Positions 1 through 8,320 of a stretch of 64,000 nucleotides of DNA are shown here, one piece after another. The notes under the pieces are model-generated. The model did not search any database. It was not told the DNA's origin and saw only the letters and a program-made list of their open reading frames with translations. Numbering within the stretch: the stretch's first letter is position 1; every line of letters begins with the position of its first letter. A program made the position numbers and the translations under genes. The stretch covers positions 434,001-498,000 of the forward strand of contig NZ_CANMEU010000002.1 of the NCBI RefSeq assembly GCF_947497045.1, read 5' to 3'. Origin of the DNA: an uncultured Tateyamaria sp. Its GTDB lineage: Bacteria > Pseudomonadota > Alphaproteobacteria > Rhodobacterales > Rhodobacteraceae.

Positions 1-268
1 ACCTCCCCGGCGACACAGGTTTCAGCGATGCGCTGAATGGCACCACGCAGCACGACATCCTGTTTCTGAGCAGCACGATATCGCAACGGGCGACACCCTT
101 GTGCTGGGTAACTGGATGGGTTCAAGCCAGCCTGTGACCATCACCGATGAGAGGGGCACCGCCACCTCGTGCGTTGCCGGAACGATCTATGCGAACCTGA
201 TCGGCCTTGACGCGGCCTCGACCACGCCTGCCTTTCTCGCCAACATAGCTGCCGTGCCCATCAAATAG
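1..268 (+). pseudogene. C-terminal part of an unrecognised protein, apparently frameshifted
   Basis: The gene enters from the left edge and ends at a TAG at 266-268. Bases 3-77 show strong G/C third positions in one frame (a peptide with GDTGFSDALNGTTQHDILF), and from about 77 the same kind of coding signal continues in the next frame (ATGDTLVLGNWMGSSQP ... AAVPIK). Neither frame alone looks coding across the whole segment, so one base seems to be missing near position 77: a true frameshift mutation or a sequence error. The peptide is rich in Gly, Asp and Thr, as in secreted RTX or Hint proteins of this group, but the fragment is too short to name. Its end lies 4 bp from the end of the convergent enoyl-CoA hydratase gene. 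Confidence 0.5.
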
Positions 269-272
269 CGGC

Positions 273-1049
273 TCAGCGCCCCTCAAAGCCGGGTTTGCGT
301 TTTTCGACAAAGGCCAGTACGCCCTCGCGGAAGTCTCTGCTTTGACCGCAATCGCCCTGTTCGGCGGCTTCCATGGCAAGCTGGCCTTCAAAATTGTTGG
401 CCCAGCTTCCCCGGATGACCCGTTTGGCCGCAGCATAGGCTTTGGTGGGTCCGTTGGCGAGATGGGCGGCCCGGGCGCGCCAATGCGCATCAAAACCTTC
501 ATCCGCCACCGCTTCCCAGATCATACCCCAATCATCGGCCTGGCGGGCGGTGATCTTGTCGGCAAACAGCGCAGCACCCATCGTCTTGGCCATGCCCATG
601 GTGCGCGGCATCACATAGGTGCCGCCCGCATCCGGGATCAGGCCGATTCGGGTAAAGGCTTGCAAAAAATACGCTTTTTCCGATGCGATCACCACATCAC
701 AAGCCAACGCAAGGTTCGCCCCCGCCCCGGCTGCCGCCCCATTCACCGCCGCAATCGTTGGCACGGGACAGTCGACAATCGCGTTCAACATCGGGGTATA
801 TTCATCACGCAGGGTGCGTTCCAGATCAAGGTTCGCGGCATTCGCCCGGTCCCCCAGATCCTGCCCCGAACAAAAGGCCCGGCCAGCGCCAGTCAGGACA
901 ACCACCCGTGCAACCTTGCCCGCCTCTGTCACGGCCACTTCAATCTCGGCCCGCATTTGCGTGGTCAGCGCGTTCATCACATCCGGACGGTTCAGCGTGA
1001 TCAGGGCCACACCATCTGTCAGGTCATATGTCAGCGTCTCGTAGTTCAT
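273..1049 (-). CDS. paaG: Enoyl-CoA hydratase/isomerase, PaaG-like
   Basis: A 258-residue crotonase-fold protein. It carries the oxyanion-hole segments GRAFCSGQDL (about residues 56-65) and AAVNGAAAGAGANLALACD, and the PDAGGT acidic motif that supplies the catalytic Asp in PaaG enzymes. PaaG isomerises ring-1,2-epoxyphenylacetyl-CoA to the oxepin in aerobic phenylacetate breakdown and can also act as a delta3,delta2-enoyl-CoA isomerase. No other paa gene is in the window, so a general beta-oxidation role is equally possible. I start at ATG 1049 (MNYETL), with GGGAG about ten bases upstream; a TTG at 1055 would add two residues. It follows ccmH by about 73 bp on the same strand and may be read through from the ccm genes. 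Confidence 0.8.
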   Translation of the reverse strand: MNYETLTYDLTDGVALITLNRPDVMNALTTQMRAEIEVAVTEAGKVARVVVLTGAGRAFCSGQDLGDRANAANLDLERTLRDEYTPMLNAIVDCPVPTIAAVNGAAAGAGANLALACDVVIASEKAYFLQAFTRIGLIPDAGGTYVMPRTMGMAKTMGAALFADKITARQADDWGMIWEAVADEGFDAHWRARAAHLANGPTKAYAAAKRVIRGSWANNFEGQLAMEAAEQGDCGQSRDFREGVLAFVEKRKPGFEGR

Positions 1050-1122
1050 GCCCAAAGCTCTCCCATGTGGGTATCAGCCTTGCATATCAAACCGATCCGT
1101 CTGGAACAGCCCCGACGCGCCG

Positions 1123-1578
1123 TCACTCATCCATAATCTCGCGCAAGCGTCTGGTTTCAGCCTCATTCAGGCCCGCATCCATGACAGCCGGGGCCGTGCT
1201 GCGCCCGCGCAGGTACACAAACCCCATGATCGCGGCCATCAGCAGCATCAGTGGACCCGCGGCCCATAACAGCCAGTTCGATCCAGACACGCGCGGGTTC
1301 ATCAACACAAACTCGCCATAGCGTTCGACGAAAAAGTCGGTGATCTGGGCGTTGGTCTGCCCTGCGGCCACCTGCTCGCGGATCACGCGGCGGGTGTCCA
1401 CGGCCCATTGCGCATTGGACGACGCGACGGATTCGGACTGACACACAACACAGCGCAATGCGTGATCCAGTTCGCGCGCCTGCGCTTCAAGGGCCGGATC
1501 CTCCAGCATCTCGGACGGATCAAGCGCAAGGGCCGCCCCGCTCAACACAAACCACAAGGTAACGGTAAGCCACCTCAT
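1123..1578 (-). CDS. ccmH: Cytochrome c-type biogenesis protein CcmH
   Basis: A 151-residue protein with an N-terminal signal peptide (MRWLTVTLWFVLSGAALALD), the periplasmic redox motif LRCVVCQ (Cys43-Cys46) and one membrane anchor near residues 106-127 (WLLWAAGPLMLLMAAIMGF). CcmH reduces or presents the apocytochrome CXXCH thiols to the CcmF heme lyase. The start is the ATG that overlaps the ccmF stop by 4 bp (ATGA), giving translational coupling. The product is of the short CcmH type; no TPR domain is fused and no separate CcmI is next to it. Confidence 0.93.
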   Translation of the reverse strand: MRWLTVTLWFVLSGAALALDPSEMLEDPALEAQARELDHALRCVVCQSESVASSNAQWAVDTRRVIREQVAAGQTNAQITDFFVERYGEFVLMNPRVSGSNWLLWAAGPLMLLMAAIMGFVYLRGRSTAPAVMDAGLNEAETRRLREIMDE

Positions 1579-3536
1579 TCCGCAGGCACCGGCTTGGCCA
1601 TTTTGCGCGCCCCAACGGCGACGCGAAACCGGCGGTCCGTCAGGCTGAGGAAACCCCCAAGCGCCATCAGCGCACACCCGATCCAGATCCAGTTGGTCAA
1701 CGGCTTGATATAGGTGCGCACCGCCCAGCCTCCGTTGGCTTGTGCATCCCCGATCACCACATAGACGTCGCGCGCCAGATTATAGTCGATGGCCGCTTCG
1801 GTTGTCGGCATCTGCGCCACGGGGTAGATTCGTTTTTCCGGCTTCAGTGTCGCGATAAACCGGCCATCCTTGGCCAGGGTCAGCGTGCCGACCGTAGCCA
1901 GAAAGTTCGGCCCCTCGACATCCTCGACCCCGTCAAGGGTCAGCGTGTAACCCCCGACCTCGAACGGTGCCCCAATCTGGGCCACGCGAATGTCCTCGGA
2001 TTGCCACGACGTCAGGCCCGCAACACCCAGCATCGTGATCCCAAGGCCCCCATGCGCGATGGCCTTGCCCCAATCAGCGCGCGGCAGACGGAACAGGCGC
2101 GCAGCATTGAACCGCTGCCCGGTACGGCTTGCGATGTCCACGGCCGCGCCCATGACCAGCCACGCGCCCAAAAACGCGCCCATCGGCCCGATCAGGCTGC
2201 GCCCGGTCTGCATCGCCCAGGCTAGCCCGCCAAAGGCGAGTGCCAGCACAAAGGCATAGCGCAAGGGGCGCATGGCGCGGGTCAACTGCCCCCGCTTCCA
2301 CGGCACCATCGCACCGACCGGCAGGATCAGGCCCAAAATCACCATGAACGGGGTGAATGCCATGTTGAAAAACGGCGGGCCCACACTCAGCTTGCGATCA
2401 AAGAACATCTCGGCCACGAGCGGCCACATGGTGCCGACAAAGACCACAAAACAGCTCACCGCCAGCAAGGCATTGTTGGCCACGAGCGCGCTTTCGCGGC
2501 TGACCATGCCAAAGACGCCCCGCGCCTCCATTGCGCTGGCCCGAAAGGCAAACAGGATCAGCGCACCGCCCATGAAAAAGCCCATGATCATCAGGATGAA
2601 CACGCCGCGTTCGGGGTCGTTGGCAAAGGCATGCACAGATGTCAGCAGGCCCGAACGGACAATAAACGTCCCGATCAGCGAAAAGCCGAAGGCGAGGATG
2701 GCCAGCAAAATGGTCCAGGACTTCAGGCTCTCGCGTTTTTCCACGACAATGGCCGAATGGACCAGGGCCGCTGCCAGCAACCACGGCATGAAGGACGCAT
2801 TTTCGACCGGATCCCAAAACCAGAACCCACCCCAACCCAACTCGTAATAGGCCCACCAGGACCCAAGTGCGATGCCGATGGTCAAAAACACCCAGGCCGC
2901 CAGGGTCCAGGGGCGGACCCACCGCCCCCAGGCCGCATCCACGCGACCTTCGATCAGCGCGGCCACGGCAAATGAAAACGCCATGCTCAGCCCCACATAG
3001 CCAAGGTACAGAAACGGTGGATGGAACGCCAAACCGGGGTCCTGCAACAGGGGATTCAGGTCCTGCCCGTCAAAGGGCGGTACCGCCAGCCGCAGAAACG
3101 GGTTGGAGGTGAAAAGAATAAACGCCAGAAACGCGACCCCAATCGCCCCCTGCACCCCAAGAACACGGGCGCGTAAGGAGGGCGGCAGATTATCCCCGAA
3201 CCATGCCGCCATCGCGCCAAACAGGGCCACGATCAGCACCCAGAGCAACATGGAGCCCTCATGGTTCCCCCATGTGCCCGAAATCTTGTAAAGCATCGGC
3301 TTGGCCGAATGGCTGTTCAACACCACCAACCGCAACGAAAAGTCAGACACGATAAACGCGTACATCAGTGCGCCAAAGGCGACAGCAATCAGGTAAAATT
3401 GCGCAGATGCGGCAGGTTGGGCCATCGCCATCCAGCCCGCATTTCCCCGCCAGGCTCCAATCATGGGCACTACTGCCTGAACGATGGCGACAACAAAGGC
3501 GAGGACGAGGGCAAAGTGGCCGAGTTCTGTAATCAT
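1575..3536 (-). CDS. ccmF: Cytochrome c heme lyase CcmF
   Basis: A 653-residue polytopic membrane protein with the tryptophan-rich WWD signature (ELGWGGFWFWDPVEN, near residues 232-246) that positions holo-CcmE heme for ligation to apocytochrome c. Periplasmic His-bearing segments are present (WGNHEG, FHPPFLYLGY, VEKRES region). Length is normal for the family. ATG 3536 (MITELGHFALVLA) fits the family N-terminus; an upstream TTG at 3572 is the only way to lengthen it. ccmH overlaps its 3' end by 4 bp. Upstream, where one would expect ccmE directly, lie a repeat-filled spacer and the holin/endolysin pair. Confidence 0.95.
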   Translation of the reverse strand: MITELGHFALVLAFVVAIVQAVVPMIGAWRGNAGWMAMAQPAASAQFYLIAVAFGALMYAFIVSDFSLRLVVLNSHSAKPMLYKISGTWGNHEGSMLLWVLIVALFGAMAAWFGDNLPPSLRARVLGVQGAIGVAFLAFILFTSNPFLRLAVPPFDGQDLNPLLQDPGLAFHPPFLYLGYVGLSMAFSFAVAALIEGRVDAAWGRWVRPWTLAAWVFLTIGIALGSWWAYYELGWGGFWFWDPVENASFMPWLLAAALVHSAIVVEKRESLKSWTILLAILAFGFSLIGTFIVRSGLLTSVHAFANDPERGVFILMIMGFFMGGALILFAFRASAMEARGVFGMVSRESALVANNALLAVSCFVVFVGTMWPLVAEMFFDRKLSVGPPFFNMAFTPFMVILGLILPVGAMVPWKRGQLTRAMRPLRYAFVLALAFGGLAWAMQTGRSLIGPMGAFLGAWLVMGAAVDIASRTGQRFNAARLFRLPRADWGKAIAHGGLGITMLGVAGLTSWQSEDIRVAQIGAPFEVGGYTLTLDGVEDVEGPNFLATVGTLTLAKDGRFIATLKPEKRIYPVAQMPTTEAAIDYNLARDVYVVIGDAQANGGWAVRTYIKPLTNWIWIGCALMALGGFLSLTDRRFRVAVGARKMAKPVPAE

Positions 3537-3609
3537 ACTCTGAATTATAGAGGGGCCGAACCACTTCGCCAATGGGTCAGACCGATATGTCGCATCACGA
3601 CATCGCCAG

Positions 3610-3752
3610 CCTCTTCTTTTGACTACAAATACCGCGGGGGAGGCCGCAAGGCCGGGGGCAGAGCCCCCTCATCTGGAAACTCCCGGTCGCATGGCCTCGG
3701 GCAGAGCCTCCTCATCTGGAAACTCCTGGCCGCATGGCCGGGGGCAGAGGCC
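3610..3752 (+). repeat. Dispersed intergenic element (family 1) with a 43-bp tandem repeat
   Basis: The segment begins with CCTCTTCTTTTGACTACAA and runs into GC-rich hairpins. A 22-bp core (GGCCGCA-GGCC-GGGGGCAGAG, with small changes) occurs three times, starting at 3642, 3685 and 3728, exactly 43 bp apart, separated by two copies of a CTCATCTGGAAACTCC block. GGGGGC-AGA-GCCCCC and GGCC-GCAA-GGCC fold as tight stem-loops. The element fills most of the space between holin and ccmF. Its leading part resembles copies at 19651-19701, 28697-28740 and 33889-33926; this copy is the only one oriented against the adjacent genes. Confidence 0.7.
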
Positions 3753-3763
3753 CTCTTTCGCCC

Positions 3764-4336
3764 TCAGGCGGCGCGGCGCCACTCGTCCAGTGCTGCGTTC
3801 ACATCCGGAACGAGCGACGCGGTTGTCAGACGCGCGTTCGCGCCGGTTTCAGCCGCACCCACACTGCCCGCACGCATCCTGCGCAACGCGCCCACATTTT
3901 CCATCACCTGTGGCACGCGGTTCATTGTCTCGACAATTTCGCGCTGGAACTGCTGCGCTTTGACCTGATGGCGTGCCCCAAAGTAAAACGATACGATCAC
4001 GCCCAACAGCCACCACAGCGGTTCCGGCACCAGCGCAAGCCCCTGCATGCGCTCGGAAAACCACAACGGCGCAATCATCGCCGACACGAACAGACCCAAA
4101 GTGCCAAGCGCAAGCGCGGGGCGTGGCAGCCGGTTCAGCCCGTCCATCACCCGATCAAACACGCCCTGACGGGGGACGATGAACTCTTGCCCAAACTCGC
4201 GCATCGCCTGCATCTGCACGGCTTGGGCGCGCACCGACCCAGCCTCCGCATTTTCGCGAAACACCTCGACCGTATCCTTGACCACATTGCGCCCGCCCCC
4301 AAAGACGAGGCCCAACACCCGCTCCATCAACCCCAT
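3764..4336 (-). CDS. GTA-type three-TM holin family protein
   Basis: A 190-residue protein with an amphipathic N-terminus (MGLMERVLGLVFGGGRNVVKD), two clear hydrophobic segments mid-protein (ALGTLGLFVSAMIAPLWF and PLWWLLGVIVSFYFG) and a polar C-terminal tail. This fits the Holin of 3TMs family used for gene transfer agent release in Rhodobacterales. It would permeabilise the inner membrane to let the endolysin reach the wall. The start ATG 4336 has AGGAAAGGG upstream and overlaps the endolysin end by 10 bp, so the two are co-expressed. No phage structural genes are nearby, as expected for GTA lysis genes, which sit apart from the main GTA cluster. Confidence 0.8.
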   Translation of the reverse strand: MGLMERVLGLVFGGGRNVVKDTVEVFRENAEAGSVRAQAVQMQAMREFGQEFIVPRQGVFDRVMDGLNRLPRPALALGTLGLFVSAMIAPLWFSERMQGLALVPEPLWWLLGVIVSFYFGARHQVKAQQFQREIVETMNRVPQVMENVGALRRMRAGSVGAAETGANARLTTASLVPDVNAALDEWRRAA

Positions 4337-4938
4337 GTCCCAACCCTTTCCTGAAACTGAGTCGCGCTGAGATGAAAGCGCGGTGCAATAAATTCCTCGG
4401 CGCGTTTGATCCATCCGCCCTTTCCCCCAGCCCGGCTGCGGGCGTATTTACGGCTGGCCGGGCGCTGATCGGCGATGCGGAAATAATAGTTACGCCGGGC
4501 AATCCCATAGGCGTCCACCAGATGCTGTGGCGCAGAGTCGTAGGCCGCACGCGCGGCCCCAATGGATTGCGGCCCCAACGCACCGTCCACACTGCAAGGA
4601 AAACCCATCTCGGTCAGAAGACGTTGCAGGATCTTGATCGCATTGCCCCCTGCGTTCACATACATGTCAAAGACGGTTGCGTGCAGAACATCAGGCAGCT
4701 CGGCAATGCGCGGACGCTCAAAATAATGGGTCACAAAAATGTCGACGGCCTGCGCCCGCGTCAGGCGGCGCACATCGCGCACATCCACATCCCCGTCCCG
4801 ATCCAGATCAAGGCCCAAACGGCGCATGGTGTGGATCGTGACTCCGAAATTCGTGGCCCCTCCGGGATCGTCGGGATCATTCACATAGCCGCCCTCGCGG
4901 GCGACGATCTCTTTGGCAATCTGGCGAACGGTGTGCAT
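4327..4938 (-). CDS. GTA-type endolysin, holin-associated N-acetylmuramidase (GH108)
   Basis: A 203-residue glycoside hydrolase 108 protein. The catalytic region near residues 13-31 reads EGGYVNDPDDPGGATNFGV, with the Glu and the GGATNFGV block typical of the family. A peptidoglycan-binding-like part follows (YVNAGGNAIKILQRLL ... VDGALGPQSI). It should cleave the glycan backbone to lyse the cell and free GTA particles. Start ATG 4938 has GAGG eight bases upstream. No signal peptide is evident, so export depends on the overlapping downstream holin. A CtrA-like TTAA-N6-TTAACCA sequence lies about 45 bp upstream. The cassette sits between ccmE and ccmF on the same strand. Confidence 0.87.
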   Translation of the reverse strand: MHTVRQIAKEIVAREGGYVNDPDDPGGATNFGVTIHTMRRLGLDLDRDGDVDVRDVRRLTRAQAVDIFVTHYFERPRIAELPDVLHATVFDMYVNAGGNAIKILQRLLTEMGFPCSVDGALGPQSIGAARAAYDSAPQHLVDAYGIARRNYYFRIADQRPASRKYARSRAGGKGGWIKRAEEFIAPRFHLSATQFQERVGTWG

Positions 4939-4983
4939 GTCTGCCCCCTCATGGCGTTCCATGGGGCAACACTGCATTCATGT

Positions 4984-5000
4984 TGGTTAATGGGTCTTAA
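4984..5000 (-). promoter_or_regulatory. CtrA-like site upstream of the endolysin gene
   Basis: Read on the minus strand the sequence is TTAAGACCCATTAACCA. The CtrA consensus is TTAA-N7-TTAAC, with TTAACCAT as the half-site version; here the spacer is six bases and the half-site matches seven of eight. It lies in the gap between the ccmE stop (5013) and the endolysin start (4938). CtrA is known to control GTA production and release in Rhodobacter-type bacteria, which makes the position meaningful, but the spacing mismatch keeps this tentative. Confidence 0.45.
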
Positions 5001-5012
5001 CCCCTGCGTACG

Positions 5013-5456
5013 CTAGCCGTTGGGGTCTTGGTACACGCCTTGCGCCTTGAGCGCGTCAACCACCTCGGACGGCATATAGGTCTCGTCATGTTTGGCCAGA
5101 ATTTCAGAGGCTTCGAAGACGCCGTTGATGTAGCGGCCTGTGCCGACCATCCCCTGGTTTTCCTCAAACAGATCCGGCAAAACGCCGGTGAAGACGACGG
5201 GCACAGCCGCGCCGCCATCTGTCACCTCAAAGCGGATCGATTCGCCCTGCCCCCGGATCAGCGACCCGTCAGCAACCAATCCGCCAATGCGGAACACCTC
5301 ATTGGGGCCGGGTGGTTCGGCCACGATTTGGCTGGGCGCGCGAAAGAAATTTATGCCGTCGCGCATCGCGTAACCAATCAGCACCGTCGACACGGTCAAT
5401 GCCACCGCCGCAAGGGCGATGATCTGGATTCGGCGCTGTTTCTTCAGGCTTTTCAT
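5013..5456 (-). CDS. ccmE: Cytochrome c maturation heme chaperone CcmE
   Basis: A 147-residue protein with one N-terminal membrane anchor (IIALAAVALTVSTVLIGYAM, about residues 12-31) and a periplasmic beta-barrel. The heme attachment motif AKHDETYMP gives His123 and Tyr127, the HxxxY pair that binds heme covalently. It accepts heme from CcmABCD and passes it to CcmF/H. The gene follows argC by 16 bp and is followed by the GTA lysis pair instead of ccmF. The C-terminal tail is short compared with enterobacterial CcmE. Confidence 0.95.
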   Translation of the reverse strand: MKSLKKQRRIQIIALAAVALTVSTVLIGYAMRDGINFFRAPSQIVAEPPGPNEVFRIGGLVADGSLIRGQGESIRFEVTDGGAAVPVVFTGVLPDLFEENQGMVGTGRYINGVFEASEILAKHDETYMPSEVVDALKAQGVYQDPNG

Positions 5457-5472
5457 AGGATACTGTCACGTC

Positions 5473-6501
5473 TCACGGGAAAAGAGGGGCCATCATCAGC
5501 CCCTCGGTCTCCGATATATCTAACATCAGATTGGCATTTTGCAACGCTTGGCCCGATGACCCTTTTGTCAGATTGTCCAACGCAGCGACCACAACAGTCC
5601 GTCCCGGAATGCGGTCCGCAGCAACACCGATATGGCAGAAATTCGATCCGCGAATATGGCGCGTGCTCGGGACCTCGCCCATGGGCAGGACCTCAATAAA
5701 GGGTTCATCCCGGTAGGCGGACCCGAGCGTGTCATAAATCACCTGCGCCTCCCCTTTGACGTAAGCGGTGCCCAGAATGCCCCGATTGGCCGGGATCAGG
5801 TGGGGTTGAAACTGGATGTGCACATCGCGCCCGGCCACCTTGCTGAATTCCTGGTCAAATTCGCCCAGGTGCCGATGCGTCCCACCAGTGGCATAGGCAT
5901 GATAACCTTCGGACAATTCCGCGTGCAGCAGATTTTCCTTGAGCGCCCGCCCCGCCCCGGAAACCGCCGCCTTGAGGTCAAGGATGATGTCATCAAGGTC
6001 GATCACCCCCGCCGCGATCAGCGGACGCAGTGCGAACTGGCCCGTGGCCGCGTTGCACCCCGTGCCCGCCACCAGCCGTGCGCCTGCGATCTCGTCCCGG
6101 TAGAACTCGGTCAGCCCATAAACCGCCTCGCCCTGCATCTCGACCGCGCTGTGGGGATTGCCGTACCACTTTGCATAGGCCTCCGGATCACGCAGCCGGA
6201 AATCGGCGGATAGATCCACGATTTTCAGATTGCGCGGCAGCCCCGAGATCACCTCCTGGCTCGTTTTGTGCGGCAGCGCGCAGAAACACAGATCAATGCC
6301 AGCCCAGTCGATCTGATCAAAGGCGACCATATCGGGCAGATCGAGGTGACGCAGATGCGGGAACACAGTCGCAAGCGATTGGCCCGCTTTAGAGAACGCC
6401 CCCAAAGCCTTGATATCAATGGAAGGATGTCCAGAAATCAACCGGATCAGTTCAGCGCCCGTATAGCCGGACGCGCCCAGAATTGCGATGTTATAGGTCA
6501 T
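5473..6501 (-). CDS. argC: N-acetyl-gamma-glutamyl-phosphate reductase
   Basis: A 342-residue enzyme with the NADP-binding motif [15 protein letters not shown] at the N-terminus and the active-site Cys149 in [11 protein letters not shown]. It reduces N-acetylglutamyl phosphate to the semialdehyde in arginine synthesis. The length and the phrase [20 protein letters not shown] fit the type 1 ArgC family. The gene lies 27 bp downstream of murI and 16 bp upstream of ccmE, so it probably opens or continues the minus-strand transcript into the ccm genes. Other arg genes are absent here. Confidence 0.96.
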   Translation of the reverse strand: MTYNIAILGASGYTGAELIRLISGHPSIDIKALGAFSKAGQSLATVFPHLRHLDLPDMVAFDQIDWAGIDLCFCALPHKTSQEVISGLPRNLKIVDLSADFRLRDPEAYAKWYGNPHSAVEMQGEAVYGLTEFYRDEIAGARLVAGTGCNAATGQFALRPLIAAGVIDLDDIILDLKAAVSGAGRALKENLLHAELSEGYHAYATGGTHRHLGEFDQEFSKVAGRDVHIQFQPHLIPANRGILGTAYVKGEAQVIYDTLGSAYRDEPFIEVLPMGEVPSTRHIRGSNFCHIGVAADRIPGRTVVVAALDNLTKGSSGQALQNANLMLDISETEGLMMAPLFP

Positions 6502-6528
6502 GTTTTCAAATCCAGAAAAGAGGTCAGA

Positions 6529-7338
6529 TCAAGCGGCGTCAAAGCTGATCTGTCGTCGCAAGAACTGGGTGGCGCGCGTGCTGACGGTCTTGGGATCGCC
6601 CGTCGTCAGATAGGCTGCCGCCCCTGTGCCCATCTTGTCGGGATGGCGGGTCAGGTAGTCGGCAAGGCTTTCGCCCACGAGACTGGCCTGGGAATAGACG
6701 GCCACGTCCGGCCCCAAAGCCTCCTGAAACTGGTCCTGCATCAGCGGATAATGCGTGCAGCCCAAAATGGCGGCCTGCGGTTCCGGCATCTTGCGTTTCA
6801 ACGCGTCCACATGGCTGCGCACCAACGCATCCGCCAGGATCATGTCCCCATCTTCAATGGCATCAACCACGCCGCCACAAGCCTGCGCCTCGACATCGAC
6901 CCCGATAGCCCGGAACGCCAACTCGCGCTGGAACGCGCGGGACGCAACGGTCGCAGGCGTCGCAAACAGCGCGACATGCTGCACACCGACTTCGCGGGGC
7001 GGGGAATTGTCACCCCATTGCCGCTCGGTCAGCGCCTCAATCATGGGCACAAACACCCCAAGCACACGCTTGTCCTGAGGCACCCAGCCTTCCTGCATCC
7101 GACGCAAGGCAGCAGCCGAGGCGGTGTTGCAGGCCAAAATCACCAGATCACAGCCCGCATCAAACAGCCGCTGCACCGCCGCACATGTCAGGGTATAGAT
7201 GTCATCGGCGGTGCGTACCCCATAGGGCGCGTTGGCACTGTCCGCGAGGTATACGAATTCCACATCCGGCAACCGCGTCTGCGCGGCCTCCAGAACGGTC
7301 AAGCCGCCCAGACCGGAATCAAAAATGCCAACTGCCAT
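6529..7338 (-). CDS. murI: Glutamate racemase
   Basis: A 269-residue cofactor-independent racemase that makes D-glutamate for peptidoglycan. FDSGLGG near residue 6 binds substrate, and the two catalytic cysteines are visible in ILACNTASA (Cys70) and [10 protein letters not shown] (about residue 185). SANAPYG is also conserved. The gene lies between an acyltransferase gene (11 bp gap) and argC on the same strand, a likely operon. Confidence 0.95.
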   Translation of the reverse strand: MAVGIFDSGLGGLTVLEAAQTRLPDVEFVYLADSANAPYGVRTADDIYTLTCAAVQRLFDAGCDLVILACNTASAAALRRMQEGWVPQDKRVLGVFVPMIEALTERQWGDNSPPREVGVQHVALFATPATVASRAFQRELAFRAIGVDVEAQACGGVVDAIEDGDMILADALVRSHVDALKRKMPEPQAAILGCTHYPLMQDQFQEALGPDVAVYSQASLVGESLADYLTRHPDKMGTGAAAYLTTGDPKTVSTRATQFLRRQISFDAA

Positions 7339-7349
7339 GTTGCGCTGCC

Positions 7350-8231
7350 CTAGCTGCGGTGCCGCTCTTCGAATTCATAGCCCAAATCAAAGACCTTCAC
7401 CGGGTTCGGGTTCAGCTCATACGTGGCTTTGCGCAGGAATTCCATCATCTGTTTGGGGTTCCCGGCCATTGGGTCCAAAACCGCCCGCTCGATAGGGTCG
7501 CCGATCACAACACGCACAGGGGTATCGACGCGCTTTTTGAACTCTTTGATCAGCAGACCAAGGCGCAGCGTGTTGTGGGTGTGGCTTGCGATCTGAAACA
7601 AACGGCTTGTGTGTCCGTCGAAATAGAGCGGCACCACCGTCGCCTGTGATTTGGCCACCATACGGGCGGTAAAGCTGCGCCAGCCGGGGTCCATGGGGCG
7701 TGAAAACGGCTTGGCAGCGGTGCTGACAGTGCCACCAGGAAAGATACCGATGGCCCCACCCGTCCCCAAATAGCGCAGGGATTCCTTGCGCGTGGCCATA
7801 TTCAACGCCATCGCCGCGCGGGTGTCATCAAAGCTGATGGGCAGCAGGACGCGGTTCAACTCTTCGGCCTTTTTGAAGACCGAGTTGGCCATGATCCGGA
7901 AATCACCCCGCACCATCGACAGGATATGGCCCATGATCAGACCATCCAGAATGCCATAAGGGTGGTTTGCGATCAAAATCAGCGGCTTATCACGCGGAAT
8001 ATTGTCAAGCGATCCGCCAACGACATCAAGGCTCAGCCCATAGCGTTCAACCATCACCGCCCAGAAATCACGGCCCGCCGCGACCTCATCCTCGTAGCCT
8101 TGCGCGCGCTTGATCAGGCGCAACCGCCCGGTCGTGTTTTCCATCAGCCGGATGAGGGCACGGCCCCCCTTGGTTTCCGCCGAATGGGAATAGCTGATTT
8201 CGCGGGTGATCTGGCGTTGCCGGCTGGGCAT
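7350..8231 (-). CDS. Lysophospholipid acyltransferase family protein
   Basis: A 293-residue PlsC-type acyltransferase. The catalytic block is NHPYGILDG (about residues 86-94), an HxxxxxD variant of the usual HxxxxD, followed by SFDDTRAA and the glycerophosphate-binding-like FPGGTVS. It likely acylates a lysolipid; ornithine-lipid synthesis (OlsA-like) is one possibility that sequence alone does not settle. ATG 8231 with AGAGG upstream is the best start; the open frame runs farther only through non-ATG codons. The gene is immediately upstream of murI on the same strand. Confidence 0.82.
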   Translation of the reverse strand: MPSRQRQITREISYSHSAETKGGRALIRLMENTTGRLRLIKRAQGYEDEVAAGRDFWAVMVERYGLSLDVVGGSLDNIPRDKPLILIANHPYGILDGLIMGHILSMVRGDFRIMANSVFKKAEELNRVLLPISFDDTRAAMALNMATRKESLRYLGTGGAIGIFPGGTVSTAAKPFSRPMDPGWRSFTARMVAKSQATVVPLYFDGHTSRLFQIASHTHNTLRLGLLIKEFKKRVDTPVRVVIGDPIERAVLDPMAGNPKQMMEFLRKATYELNPNPVKVFDLGYEFEERHRS

Positions 8232-8320
8232 GTGAGCCTCTGGAAAGGTCGTTGCACGTCGCGGCAATGTAGTGGGCCGCGCCAGCTCTGCCTAGCCTTT
8301 ATGGCATCCATTTACCGTGA

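Noticed and set aside
3764-4938. Prophage remnant around the endolysin and holin
   Set aside because: No integrase, capsid, tail or repressor genes and no attachment repeats flank it; flanking genes are ordinary housekeeping genes.
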